A DNA stretch of 64,000 bases from Stagonosporopsis chrysanthemi (taxonomy: Eukaryota; Ascomycota; Dothideomycetes; Pleosporales; Didymellaceae). Both the position numbers and the translations under genes were made by a program. Below the pieces are notes generated by a model. That model was given only the letters and a program-made list of their open reading frames with translations, searched no databases and was not told the origin of the DNA. Shown here piece by piece: positions 1-11,193 of this stretch (positions are counted from its first letter, which is position 1; every line of letters starts with the position of its first letter). The DNA is taken from NCBI GenBank assembly GCA_022560025.1, contig JAFISE010000103.1, positions 54,055 to 118,054 of the forward strand, written 5' to 3'.

Positions 1-661
1 GGCAGAAGGGCACAGAACCAATCTGTGACGATGTTGACTGCGGTCGTGGCGTAGTAAATGTCCGCAAGCGTTTGTGCTGGGTTACACTTTCCACCCCTGA
101 TCGAAGTGTCCCACGCGTATTCCACTGGCCTGCAGTGGAAGATAATGTACAGCAACGCAATAAGGTTCATAGTTGTGAACATCGCCGACACAGCGTACAG
201 ACTATAGATGTAACTGGGCCGGTTTGAAGCGATGCGGATCAACATGAATGAGATGCTCAGCTTGATTGGAATTATGGCTGCACAGTAGAAGACCTCGAAG
301 AAGAAAAAGTACTGCCGAGCGTGTCAGTGAATGCTAGCATCCCCTTTGATTCTGCCTACCTGCATGCCGGTCTTCCCCTGTTCTTTATCAAGTCTGGACT
401 GGTGGACACCGATGCCGTTGTATGCGCCACCAATGCAAGCAGCAGTCAATGCTGCAAAAGGCAGCTGAACTGTCAGTACCCTGCCTTCACAGAAATTGCG
501 TTGGGACTCACTATCGCTACTGTCATAGACCAGTCGTCTATGCCAAATGATCCACTGCGTACTCTGGTGTAGACGCGCAACACAAATGTGATCACTGCGA
601 TGGTCGCAAGCGCGATCACTGCTGCAGCAAGTTGGGAAGCATGATCACCGTAGTACACCAT
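1..661 (-). CDS. Fungal rhodopsin-domain integral membrane protein, 3' end cut by window
   Basis: Multi-pass plasma-membrane-type protein of the fungal 'rhodopsin domain' (PTH11-like) family; the role of the family is mostly unknown. The ATG is at 661. Exons read 661-512, 464-360 and 311-1; introns 465-511 and 312-359 have GT-AG ends, and the first has a TACTGAC branch site. The spliced protein has a first helix ending in VLRVYTRV followed by DDWSM, the usual start of this family, then a Gly-rich segment (GAYNGIGVHQ), an aromatic helix beginning YFFFFEVFYCAA, and the hallmark YYATTAVNIVTDW near the window edge. About 188 residues are visible; family members are usually 300-400, so the C-terminal helices and tail lie outside. 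Family assignment is firm, function is not. Confidence 0.85.
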
Positions 662-3211
662 GCTGGAAGACGGGACCTCGAAGTCTGGGGCACGAGAGCG
701 GCGCAGGCGAGTCGAACATACAAAAGAGATCGGACATAAATGGGTTCTAGCGAGGTGCCACTCAAACTGTCATAAGATTGCCAGTGGGTCGTCAATCCTG
801 TTGGTGGGTCGAGTCTGACATCCGAGGCAGGGGACACCAAGTCCTATAAGAAACCAGGATTGACGCTCGTTCCGTGAGACGTTGAAGAGGCAAAATCATG
901 ACGATCCATGCAAGAGCCATAATTGCGCGAGCGCCAAGTAGAGGGCTGTAAAATAAGGACCCATCGATGACAGGGTCCCCACACCAGTGGGTCATGGTTG
1001 GCCACAAGGACCCTGCCGACCATCCGATCTGCCCTTTTGGGTTTTTTTTTCCATATTTGCAGCCATTTCGAGACAAGAGGCATTGTTTCTTTTGCGATCT
1101 TACTGCTCAAAATCTCCTTATGGCAGTAGATTCTAGGGGTCTGTGACTCTTTCATAACTCAGTATGCTTTCACGGGGGTTCGCGAACCGTTCCGGCGGAA
1201 GATCTACAGGGTGATGGCTTTCAACTCCTTATTGCTCAGGGTCTCGAGAGGAGAGGTACTTAGCGTAGCGAACTGAGCATCTTGGCCTCGTATCTGTTGT
1301 AGTATAGATCGAGAAATTTGAGGATGCTCTGAAAGGCGGTACAAGAGCGCCACAGGGACACCTGATAGGGTGTTCACTCGCTTTGCCAGCGCAGAGCGCC
1401 TTCTACACCAGGCCCAAAGCAGAGGCCGAATCTGCTTCAATTTACAAGATATGCTGTGGTAACGCCGTCTGCGCCAGATGAACCTCTTTCAGTCTATTTT
1501 GATCTGCAATCGGAAGATGTGGTTAACAGGGTCGTGCGGGCCGACTCAAAGACTTCAGGTGCTTGTCCAACCTGGCAACTTTTTCTTCATGACGCTGCGG
1601 TTTAGTAGCTTATCGGTTGGCTGACGGGCAATAGTCGCTTAACTTTCTCCATGTTAAACTGCGCAGCGGTGTGTTATGGGACGTAAAGCGGTATTGATCA
1701 ACGCAGAAGCTGTCACAGTACCTCACGAACGGACCAGGTAGTGCTGATTGGGGGATAGCCAAAAGGGTTGACGTCTGGTCTCGCCCAACAGTGTACAAAG
1801 GCTTGTGGCACAACTGGAGTCTTGACTAAACACTCCGTATTGCCTGCATTGCCGGTGGAACCTTGGATTAGATCTTAGAACGATATGTTTGCCTGAAAGA
1901 GATGCGGAGGTATCGATCCGAGTCTGCATGGGTATACCACAAACCTGTAACGTATCGGTCGTGGAGAGTAGTCTCAAGGCACAATTTATGAAGAGAAAAG
2001 GAGACTTCTGGCAGGGGATGCTGGTGAAGCTAAGTGCGCGCTCAGACTGACGTAATCGCCACTAGTGATGTTCCAGATGCTCGAGCAAGAGCAAGTTCAT
2101 TCGTCCATATCACTGTACCTTGCAATTACTTCGTAAAAAGTCCCAGTCAGACTTGAGTCTCGCTTATAATCCACGTGCGCAGCGATGATGTGTGCCTCAT
2201 CTTGTAGATCGAACACTGCCATCAACATAGCCTAACACCTTCAAAAGATTCCGTCATTAACAGGGCATGCAGCTGTTCACTTGTAGACGCCATCAGATAC
2301 TTAAGGTTTGGTTGATAGCAATCGGTGTATACCAACATGTGCTTTCGGGTACATAGCAGCAGCTTAAGCGCCCCCCCTAGCGGGTGACCGGCTCGATTTC
2401 CCCGGCACGGGAATAACGCCAAGGAATCCCCCCCCCACTCAAGCAGCGAAGCTTAAACGATTCAAGGCTTCGCATGACGGCTCGGAGCCTCACACCTCAT
2501 CCGGCTAACTGGCCAATCAGCAAGCGAAGGATGTGGGCGGCTACCTACACCCGCGATAACGCAGTTGAAACAGACGGGAACCAACCTTTTTTTGACGAAT
2601 TTTGCGACTCAATTGTTGAATTCGCGTGGAGATGGCGAGGGGGTGGGGCGGTGACGACGGCGCCGCCCGCTGTCAGCAGGAGTTTGTTGAGAGTAGCTTT
2701 CGGCCGAGGGTTTGTCTGGAGGCAACCTCGATACGGCTTCGGTTAACTTGATTGTGTCTAAATGAGCGGATTTACGAATCGCATTGTCAATGCCCCTCAT
2801 CTTTCCCATTCACAAGGATTCTGAGAACCTCAACCCACAAAAAAAACCAGCTTCCCCTGCCCAAGTTACCCGCGCAAGATCCGGCGATCGGCACTGTGTG
2901 CCTCGGTCCACCAGTCTCAGTGAGCAGCGCTGCGAGCCCAGCAGAAAACTCAACAGGTGGCCGTATGATTCAATGGAATGAGAAAAACGTCGCCAACTTA
3001 CTCAAGTGGATGTCTGCCAGTGGCACTGCACAACGCTAAAGAGTAGGAGAGATGGTTATGGAAGTGAGGCTTTCCGAGGTCCGCGGAGCATATGAAACGT
3101 TCGTCAATTTGAGAGATGAGGAGGTCTGCAAGGTAATGATTTCGACCGGTCAATTACTAAAAGCCATTCAAAGAAGGTGACAGGGTTCGTCTTGGCCGTC
3201 TTCACAAATAT
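662..3211. other. Gene-poor interval, nothing firmly supported
   Basis: About 2.5 kb with only short open frames that lack recognisable domains or a coherent splice pattern. A 78-codon minus frame at 1204-1440 is the most protein-like piece, with a basic, Leu-rich composition, but I recognise no family. C-runs occur near 2371 and 2430. The right part contains the 3' flank of the GH31 gene. Confidence 0.5.
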
Positions 3212-5755
3212 CTACAGGGCAGCACCCTTGAAGTGTGCACGACCCTTGCCATCCGTTTTCACCTGCTCGGCAGCTCGTCCCTCCAGCCTCACGTTCCGTT
3301 GATCGCCAGCGGGCAAGATGATCACCAGCTCATTCCATGCCGTTTTGAAGCCCGGCTGCAACTTCTTCACAAGCTCAACTTCCACCACCTCCTCTGTCGT
3401 CTTGTAGCGCAATTCGAAAGTCGATATACTTGCAGGTGGTGGGCTGATGCCATCGTCTTCATACCACGTCGTCGAGTAAACCTTCCCGTTGGATGAGTCT
3501 TTTGGTGGAAATACTTCAACAGCGCGATAATCATCGAGAGGAAGATTAGCAGGGTTCGACTTGTCGCCAACAGCAAGTGTTTGCTGGGGTCGACCGATTG
3601 GGATTGCACTACCGACTTTCGCAAGAACAGGGATGCTCTCATCCCATTTGGCAGAGACTTTGATCCACTGGCCAGCTTTGTAGTACGTTTGTGGCGCGTT
3701 GTTGAGGTCCAAGAACTCGAGCTCGGCGTCGGATGTGTTAGACGGAAGGTACACCTTCGCTGTCGAAGCTCCAGGTTCAAACACACCCCCAACAAGGAGC
3801 GAATCGCCGAGCCAGTACTGTGTCTCGCCATCGGTCAACAATTTATTGGTCCACACCTCGGGATCCTGGTCGTAGCCCCAGCCAACCCAGCGTTGAGGCG
3901 GGGTCGCTGTGAGGTGGCTATCGAGAGCAAGCGAGTACAGGTACGGAATGAGTTCGTATCTGCGCTTGATGATATCGCGAACAAGCGGCGTAGTCTCTTC
4001 GTACATCCAAGGCTCAATGACATCGCCGACGCTGTTGTTTTCGGGTGAGGTCTTGAAACAGTTGATGGCAAAGCGTGGAGAATATATGCCCTGCTGACAC
4101 CAGCGGACGAGCAGTTCCGGCGAAGGCTGCGGCCCTTCAAACCCCCCAATGTCGTGTCCGTAGCACTGCATGAGACACATGCCTGCACCTAGAGATAGAG
4201 CATTGGCGCCTTTCATGCCTTCCCAGCTTGTTACGTTATCACCACTCCATGCGCTGGCGCAATATCGCAGAGTTCCTGCAGTGGCGCTGCGGGTCAAGAT
4301 GAACGGCCGTTGATCGGGCTCTGCTTCGAGCGTGGCCTCGTAGGAACTCTTGCCCATCAACTCAGTGTTCAATGACCTCCCCCAGAATCCAACCTCGTTA
4401 CCATAGCTCTCGCTGTCGTTTTGATCTACGGAGCTCTCGGTTAGAGCACACTTCCATTGGTCGTTTGGAATCGTGTACTCGTTGTTGTCGTTCCAGATGC
4501 AGTCGATACCGACACGCTTGAGATCGCGAATGCCTTCGTACCACCACTTGTACCCGGCTTCCGAGGTGAAGTCTATGTGGCCACCTACACCACTCTCACC
4601 ACCTCCCGCACTCCAAAGACGCGCTTGCGCGGAAGCATTGGTAATAGGGTCTGTAAAGAAAGCGCCAGCTGCTTCAAGCTTCTTGTACTCAGGATGATTT
4701 GCCAACACATAAGGTTTGACATTGGCAATCAAACGTATGCCCTCTCTATGAAAGGCGTCGATGAAGCCTTCAGGATCCGGAAACCGATGTCTATTCCAGG
4801 TAAACACGTTGCGGGTCTTTGGTTCTGTTTCTGCAACAGTGTAGCCTGAGCTCATCTGAAACCCACTACACGGAATATCGTACTTCTTCAGCTTACCAGC
4901 GAACTCCATTAGGGCTTCAGATGCGCGCGGCTCGTCCATCATGCTGTAGCGCATGCCTCCGCTAAGGTAGCCAAATGCCCAGCGCGGAACCAGCAAAGGA
5001 TACCCCACTAGATCGGCATATGCCCGTACCACGTCTTTGATGGTCTCACCCATGATGATATACTCCTCGAGACCTCCATGCTCTTGACGATAAACCTTAA
5101 ATCGACCCCACATTCCGTCCATCTCCGACCCAACAGAGTAGAAGCCTCGTGCATGCGATGACGAAAACACTCCGACACATCCTTGAGGTGTGGCGTTGAT
5201 GAGGAGAGGGATGTGTTTGTATAGGGGATCCGTGCGATATACATCATAACCGAAACTATCAGTGGCCGACAATACGAAATGACGATTGGACAGGTCTAAC
5301 GGTGCCGCCTTCTCTCCAAGACCGACGTGAAGCGTCCCCTTGTTGTACCGAGTGTAGTGCGCTATGCCGGTGCCATCTGCTACGTATGCACGATGAGGCA
5401 GATCTGAATGTAGCGGGGTATCCTGTCCGGCAAAGCCAAGGTTCAAAAGCGGTGGTCCAGTCGCCCAGTCGATATTTGCTGTAACATTCTCTATCTGAAA
5501 GGACTTTGAGGTATCGGATGAGCTCGTAACCTGTACATTGGCTTTCCCGACGTCCTTGGTTGGGAGTGGCGCAGCTCGGTGTGGTGGGAGCAGATGTTTG
5601 GGGGAAGTGAAGGTAGTACGAAATAGCCCAGGTTTCAAGGCCTCGAAGCTGAATTTGTATTCGCCTTGAGATGATTGGAGGTAAACTGAAGTTTTGGACT
5701 CGCCCGCTGCAGGCTGGGGTGTGAAGTCAAGAGGAACGATCTCGTTTTGACCCAT
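3212..5755 (-). CDS. Glycoside hydrolase family 31 (alpha-glucosidase/alpha-xylosidase type)
   Basis: Single-exon gene of 847 residues. GH31 enzymes are retaining alpha-glycosidases. The nucleophile region reads GIDCIWNDNNEYTI with the candidate nucleophile Asp423. The acid/base region reads AWSGDNVTSWEGM with Asp506. A conserved GHDIGGFEG follows at about 540. Order: N-terminal beta-sandwich (about 1-230), catalytic barrel (about 240-600) and C-terminal beta domains. No signal peptide is visible at the N-terminus, so a cytosolic enzyme is likely, unlike secreted fungal maltases. Exact substrate (maltose-type, isoprimeverose or other) cannot be told from motifs. The next gene upstream on the same strand is a Zn2Cys6 regulator, which may control it. 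Confidence 0.9.
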   Translation of the reverse strand: MGQNEIVPLDFTPQPAAGESKTSVYLQSSQGEYKFSFEALKPGLFRTTFTSPKHLLPPHRAAPLPTKDVGKANVQVTSSSDTSKSFQIENVTANIDWATGPPLLNLGFAGQDTPLHSDLPHRAYVADGTGIAHYTRYNKGTLHVGLGEKAAPLDLSNRHFVLSATDSFGYDVYRTDPLYKHIPLLINATPQGCVGVFSSSHARGFYSVGSEMDGMWGRFKVYRQEHGGLEEYIIMGETIKDVVRAYADLVGYPLLVPRWAFGYLSGGMRYSMMDEPRASEALMEFAGKLKKYDIPCSGFQMSSGYTVAETEPKTRNVFTWNRHRFPDPEGFIDAFHREGIRLIANVKPYVLANHPEYKKLEAAGAFFTDPITNASAQARLWSAGGGESGVGGHIDFTSEAGYKWWYEGIRDLKRVGIDCIWNDNNEYTIPNDQWKCALTESSVDQNDSESYGNEVGFWGRSLNTELMGKSSYEATLEAEPDQRPFILTRSATAGTLRYCASAWSGDNVTSWEGMKGANALSLGAGMCLMQCYGHDIGGFEGPQPSPELLVRWCQQGIYSPRFAINCFKTSPENNSVGDVIEPWMYEETTPLVRDIIKRRYELIPYLYSLALDSHLTATPPQRWVGWGYDQDPEVWTNKLLTDGETQYWLGDSLLVGGVFEPGASTAKVYLPSNTSDAELEFLDLNNAPQTYYKAGQWIKVSAKWDESIPVLAKVGSAIPIGRPQQTLAVGDKSNPANLPLDDYRAVEVFPPKDSSNGKVYSTTWYEDDGISPPPASISTFELRYKTTEEVVEVELVKKLQPGFKTAWNELVIILPAGDQRNVRLEGRAAEQVKTDGKGRAHFKGAAL

Positions 5756-6177
5756 GATAGATTAAGAGGCCCAGAGGTGCGTCTTGTCTGGAAGACAATT
5801 ACGGCACAAATTTGTTTCGTGAAGTCACCACTGCACTCTCGCATCTTATACAAAGAGCTCCGGTATGAGATGAACCGGGTTTGGCAATGTCTTCGGTATC
5901 TTCGGAGCTCGATGCATCACGCGTGTCCCGTGTTGGACCAATCCCATGTCCGAACATAGCTTAGCGCGAAATGGACATCGGGAACTTCGGCCGTTATAGA
6001 GATGGATCTTATCCCCACGGGGTTTTTACAAGTCGGGCGGTGAGCTAGAAGGCATGCCCCTGGTCTGTTGATCTTTGGGGATCTTTTCCATTCGCACCCA
6101 ATACGCTTTGGGTGTTACGAGCCATGAACTAAGACTCGACTGCCGTAAAGACATAGTATCAAGTACAATACCTTCGT
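5756..6177. promoter_or_regulatory. Upstream region of GH31 gene
   Basis: A 422-bp spacer between the regulator's stop and the GH31 start; it must hold the GH31 promoter and the regulator's 3' UTR. No coding frame and no clear TATA box seen. Confidence 0.5.
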
Positions 6178-7991
6178 CTAGAAAAGATTGTCAATATCAA
6201 GGAACAGATCCTGCCACCCGAGCGGCATATGTCTCAGATTTAGGCCAGGGAAATCCCATTCAAACGTAAATTGATTTGGCGCATAGCCCTGAAAGTCGCT
6301 CTCTGCAGGACCACTACCAGCCAAACTGGGATCTGGAATGTCTTGCTGTGTAGCATAATCCATCAACGCGGCTTCACACTTCTCAATGCTGGTCTGTAAA
6401 ATTTGGAAATATGGTATGTATCCAATCGTAACTTTTTTGAGCTCTTCCAGCACACGGTGGGCATCCCGAAGTAGTCCCAAGGTATGAGAAACCGGATCGC
6501 GGAGCAGCACAGAGAGTCGCAGCACTAGTAGTATGGAAAATGCGCCTTTCGCCCAAACATAATCCATTGTCCACTTGAAGGTGGTGAGATAAGCTGGCGC
6601 CGATCCAGATGGGGACGACGGGCAGGTGGAAACCTCTAACAAGTGTTGCAGGTGCCTTGTTGATGCTTCTTTGGCTCTGTTAATCATCTCCCTCTGGAAA
6701 TCGTTCATTATTGCAATGTTCTCTATACCAGAAGCGGACACTGCTTTGAGGTGTAACGTAATGAGAGCCCAATCGTACTGGATATGAAGGTTCAGTAGCG
6801 CGAGCTCGCGTTGATGAGGTACCGGCTCAGCTGTCACGACTTTGGTCCATTCATTCAGCCAGAGTGAAAGCTCAGTGTTTGTGTCGTAGACTTTGGTTCG
6901 AATAGCATTTTCGTCTTGCAAAAGTGTTGGACTGCTGTACCTTATTATGTCGCTATAGGCGTCGGTACGGATCAGGTTGAGCTCTACTTGAGAGAGTAGG
7001 CGAACGTCCACTGCCGTGCATCCAGCATGATCAAGGAGGGCGCGAATCTTGCGCGGTGTGGTGCGACAAGTTACGACCGGAACGTGCCCACCATCGAGTG
7101 AGAAGCTATCAGCATGAGAGAAGTTATAGAAATAATTCAACATACAGTAAAAAGCCGGATGAAGACTTACAAAAGTTCGAGATTGCAGATACCATGCCAG
7201 ACTCTTGCCAGTCGGTAAAGCTCGGACTGTTCAATGCTTGGAAGGTCTCCCTCGGGCGGGAGAGCCAACAGCTGATCGGTTGCTTTATGTAGGCCTAGCT
7301 GCGTGGCAAACCTCAAGGCCAGCGCAATCAGTACATGTCCGTTTTCGCCGTACGCTGCCATGAGCGCGATGGCCTGCACTTCCTCTAAACTTGGCTGTTC
7401 GCAAGCAACAAGGAGATGAGTTAGATGTCCTTTCAGGCAGGACTGCAGTTGCCGAAAAGTTGGAGAGTTGAAGCCTTGCTCCGCGCGGCAGCCAACACTG
7501 ACAATCGCATCGAACAGAAATGCACTTCGTGTGGCAACTGAGGTGATCACATCGCTGGCCTCCGAGAAAATTGGAACGAGATAGTGGCTCCCAGCGAAGA
7601 AAGTGGAGAACCATGTGAAGGCACTGCCGTACGTAATGATGCCCTTTACGACAGCATTGACCTCAGCAGGCCTCACGTTGATCGCATCCCTCATACGAGT
7701 GGGGTTGGAAGCAGCACTGAGACTTGTAGCCTCTGGCTGTAATGCAATCGTTGCCTGTTGGTTGGCATTGACTTGTGCATGTAGCCTTGCAACTTCAGCC
7801 TCGAGATGCTCTATGCGTACAGTGTTTGGATCTTTCCCTGATACATCGCGATAATGGCACACAGCATCGTTTCTGTCGCACCGCTGGCAGGGCTGCTTGC
7901 CGTCGCATCTGACTTTGGACGACCGGCATGTAACGCACGCATGTATGGCGCGTCGTTTTCGAGGATGCTCTACGGGGTTTGGTGAGCTCAT
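6178..7991 (-). CDS. Zn2Cys6 transcription factor
   Basis: Two exons, 7991-7171 and 7105-6178, joined over a 65-bp GTAAGT...ATAG intron (7106-7170); product 582 residues. The N-terminus has a canonical binuclear cluster, C19-x2-C22-x6-C29-x5-C35-x2-C38-x6-C45, preceded by basic residues (RKRR). A short coiled-coil (EHLEAEVARLHAQV, about 61-74) would give dimerisation. The middle region resembles the fungal-specific TF homology domain and the splice falls inside it (exon 1 ends in the run LELF). The gene lies directly upstream of the GH31 gene in the same orientation, which suggests but does not prove that it regulates sugar use. Confidence 0.85.
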
Positions 7992-8708
7992 TAAGACGGT
8001 GATTCTGCTTTAGGTGTTACACAAAAGTGCATGCGTTCGGGATCTTCGTGCGAAAGGCTCCCCGCGTTTCTTGGCCTAGGCATCGCACTACGGCAGTTCA
8101 GCTGGCACCGATGCTCAGTATACAGCATCGATAAAAGAAACAAAAGTTCCGGCACAATTGGGAGCGAGCTGGACCGAGGTACCATTTTTGCAAAGCATGA
8201 TTGGTGTCTAGGTGGCTGTCTTGTCATGTGACCCAACTGCAACTGGACGACCCTCAATATTGGAGCAGAGTTCTTCGGCAGGACTGGCCGATCGAGTCGG
8301 TCGTGGTAATGCTTTTGTCGATCAATGATTGCCTTTGGGCAGGATTCCAAAGCAAGAAGCAGGACATGACTGACTCATCCCCAAAGAGATACACGCGCGC
8401 AATAACAACGATCAAGGCTCAATGTAAGGACGGAGGAACAGAAGTAGTGTGTTCCTCATTGACCCCGTGGAGGAACAAATACTCCGCGGCTGTGAGCCTG
8501 TGCGTGTCAAGCTCGCCCACTCAGTTGGGGTCGCGTCTGTGTTCGCCCCACCCCACCTTCTTGCATCGTCATGGCCACCCTTAACTCCGCCGCCACCGTG
8601 AGCAAATGATGATCGAGTCAGCTGTGCCAGCACGCAATTGACATTCTTTCGCGGCATCAGACCTGTCGTGATACACTTCTGCCGCTCTCTTCCAGCGTTG
8701 TTGCAGTC
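7992..8708. other. Intergenic region between divergent genes
   Basis: Divergent spacer between the Zn2Cys6 regulator (minus) and the RING gene (plus). Short open frames only; no domain recognised. Confidence 0.45.
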
Positions 8709-10240
8709 ATGGGCACGCTGACTGCTGACTGTCCCCGTCTGGACGCGCATTGCCACCACAAGCTTGCGACGTCGTGTCGACTGACCTCGACACTAAACTG
8801 CTGTGCCTGTGCAGATGAGCGTCCACATAGCCTGACCTACAGGGTGTATATCGATGGTATTGGTTTCGTGCAGCAAGGCACCAGATGGCAGGGGTACTGT
8901 TGGTTCTGCAAAGGTTGCCTCTTTCTTCGCTTACAATGTCTCTATCGAGTAGCTGACCATGACTAGAGTTCTGGAGTAATCGTCTTGCCGCCACCGAACC
9001 TCCACTCGAAATCTTCCAAACACGAGTACCTGAGATACCAGACCAGAAGGAGTTTCTTGATAGATGGTTCGAATTCCACCAAGGCTATCGGATCGCGAGG
9101 CATCCTGACGGCTCGGAACAACGTATAGCAGTGCTTGGGGAGCCTCTGCATGAGGTTAGTCCTGGATTCCTGCCACGAACACTAGCTCAGCTTCGGGCGG
9201 GCGTCGAGAATGACGCCAGGAGACCAGAGAACAGACTTAGGCGACGGCGTTTGACGTCTGAGGATGAGAGACCAGAGGAGCCGCAACAATCTTTGCAAGA
9301 TGCTCTAGACAGTCTGCTTGAGGCAGACTCAGACGTAGAGTCGCCCGAGGATGAATCGCCAACAGCGTTGGAGCAGGTCGTTTCTGAAGTCACAGCGACG
9401 CCCCAAGTCCAGTCGAATCAACGCACAGCACCACTAAGTCAAGCCGTATCGCGGCGTCAGCGAGCGCAGGAACGGTTCGCACGTGTTTTTGGAACGGTCG
9501 AGGACACCCAACAAGAGGATTACGAGTCTCCGCTCTCGACCATGTATAATCGAGCATGGAATCGCTACCGTCAGGCTGAGGACTTACGCGCCACCAACAA
9601 CACTGAAGCGCCTCCTCTGGACGGCTTATCGGCCCAAGAACGTCGAGAGATTGAGGAACAGCTTTTGTGGGGCGTGATGCGAGAGTCTCAGGTTGGTCAA
9701 GAACCCGAGAGCAATGTTTGGAGCTACACCCCGGTCAGAGGCGACCATAGCTCTGAAACGAGGCTCAACGAAGTGACTATCACCCCGCCATGGGTAAACA
9801 TTCCGACCACAGGTCCTCTTCCAAGTGATCCCGTTGCTATACCGTCGTCGTCTACAGGCGGCATGTCCGAGGTTCGTTTGTCTCTCGAGCAGATCACGAG
9901 CGAATTGCAACGTTTGCGCCTGGCTTCTGAAGCTGTTTCGTCTGCTCAATATGCTCTGCATGCACATCGTACGCCTGAGCGTCCATTTCCAACATTGGAC
10001 AATCAGCCTGACCGACCGCCGCCAAAGACAGACAAGGAGATGACGAGAACGCTGGCTTGCCAAGTGTGTTATCAGCAATTGGCCGATATTGCAGTGTTGC
10101 CCTGCGGGCACATGGTCATGTGTGAGTGGTGTGCGGACGTCGTTGTGCCTGTCAAGCATACCCACATTCCAGTCCGCCCGTCAAAGTGTCCCATGTGTCG
10201 AAAGCAGGTCAAGCAGCGATTCAAGATTCACACAGGTTGA
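8709..10240 (+). CDS. C-terminal RING-finger protein, probable E3 ubiquitin ligase
   Basis: Exons 8709-8913 and 8967-10240, product 492 residues. The intron (8914-8966) has donor GTTGCC, an AGCTGAC branch site and acceptor CTAG; splicing restores the run YCWFCKEFWSNR, a pattern I associate with fungal RING proteins. The C-terminus is a RING-HC finger: CQVC, then LPCGHMVMCEWC, then CPMCRKQV. This is the layout of MGRN1/IAP-type ligases, where the RING ends the protein. The middle (about 110-420) is acidic and disordered with many Glu/Ser/Thr. The 5' end is uncertain: the first 40 residues are Cys/His-rich and unlike the rest, and a further intron ending in GTGCAG just before 8814 would remove them. 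Confidence 0.75.
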
Positions 10241-11193
10241 TGGCCAGATGCTTGCGACTACGACACAATTGCTACGACGATACGAGCAACCATATGCCAC
10301 GATCGACCGAATCAGTACGCCTTCGACTGGAAAATGTGAGCATACATTGTTGCTGCAACGATAAGCTGAAACCCACTCGTGGCTCTATATGGATACATCC
10401 GTCGGTGACCTAAGCCGATCATCGAAGAAGTCTTCATCTGTTAGGCTAGTTTGACAAGTTTTCGGCTACAACCACCCGTGCCACGTGTCTCGAGGCAAGA
10501 TCCTCACGATCGGGTCCAACATGGTTTTGGTTCAGCTGATTCGCACGGCAGGAGGATGGATAGTGATGCTTACAGAAAATCTTCGGTGCTTCTGCGGCCA
10601 CAAATATAGGCTCAGCGAACAAAGAGTCTCATCGAGTGCAAAACTTAGTAAAGTCAACACACTATAGCCTGATAATATATCAGTAATCACGTCCATCTTT
10701 CGATCTCTGATCTTACACCCACGGTAGCTGCATTTTTTTCGCCCGTGGCTACAACTACGTCGTCTTTTTTTTCGTTATTACAAATGTCACTTTCACATAC
10801 GTCTGCAACATTCGCCATCACCTTGTTCACTGTTGGAAGTACTTCACAAACGCCTACAGCCTCCGCCATCATAATCGTCCAGTGTTACACAGCCCTACAA
10901 AGCAGCCTCACGCTAAGGACCCCAGCGCTTTCCAAATCCGGTAGCACGGAACGAGGATTAGAGACACCGCGACGAACAAGAGAGACAGACCCAAATGTCG
11001 GAGAGGCGGATTTTGCTTTCGTCTGAGACAGCCTGAGGCGAATAAGAGATGACGACGGTTATGAAGACCATTATATACAAGCCGTTGCGCCGGCAAGGCT
11101 GACCGACCACCGAGCCCAGAAAGCGCCTTCGCAATCATCGCAACTTCCACAATATCCCAGCGTCACAGTAGCTTACATTTTTTGGACTTCAAT
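10241..11193. other. Intergenic, nothing seen
   Basis: About 950 bp between two plus-strand genes. T-rich tracts near 10733 and 10768 and short frames without similarity. It must hold the peroxiredoxin promoter. Confidence 0.45.
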
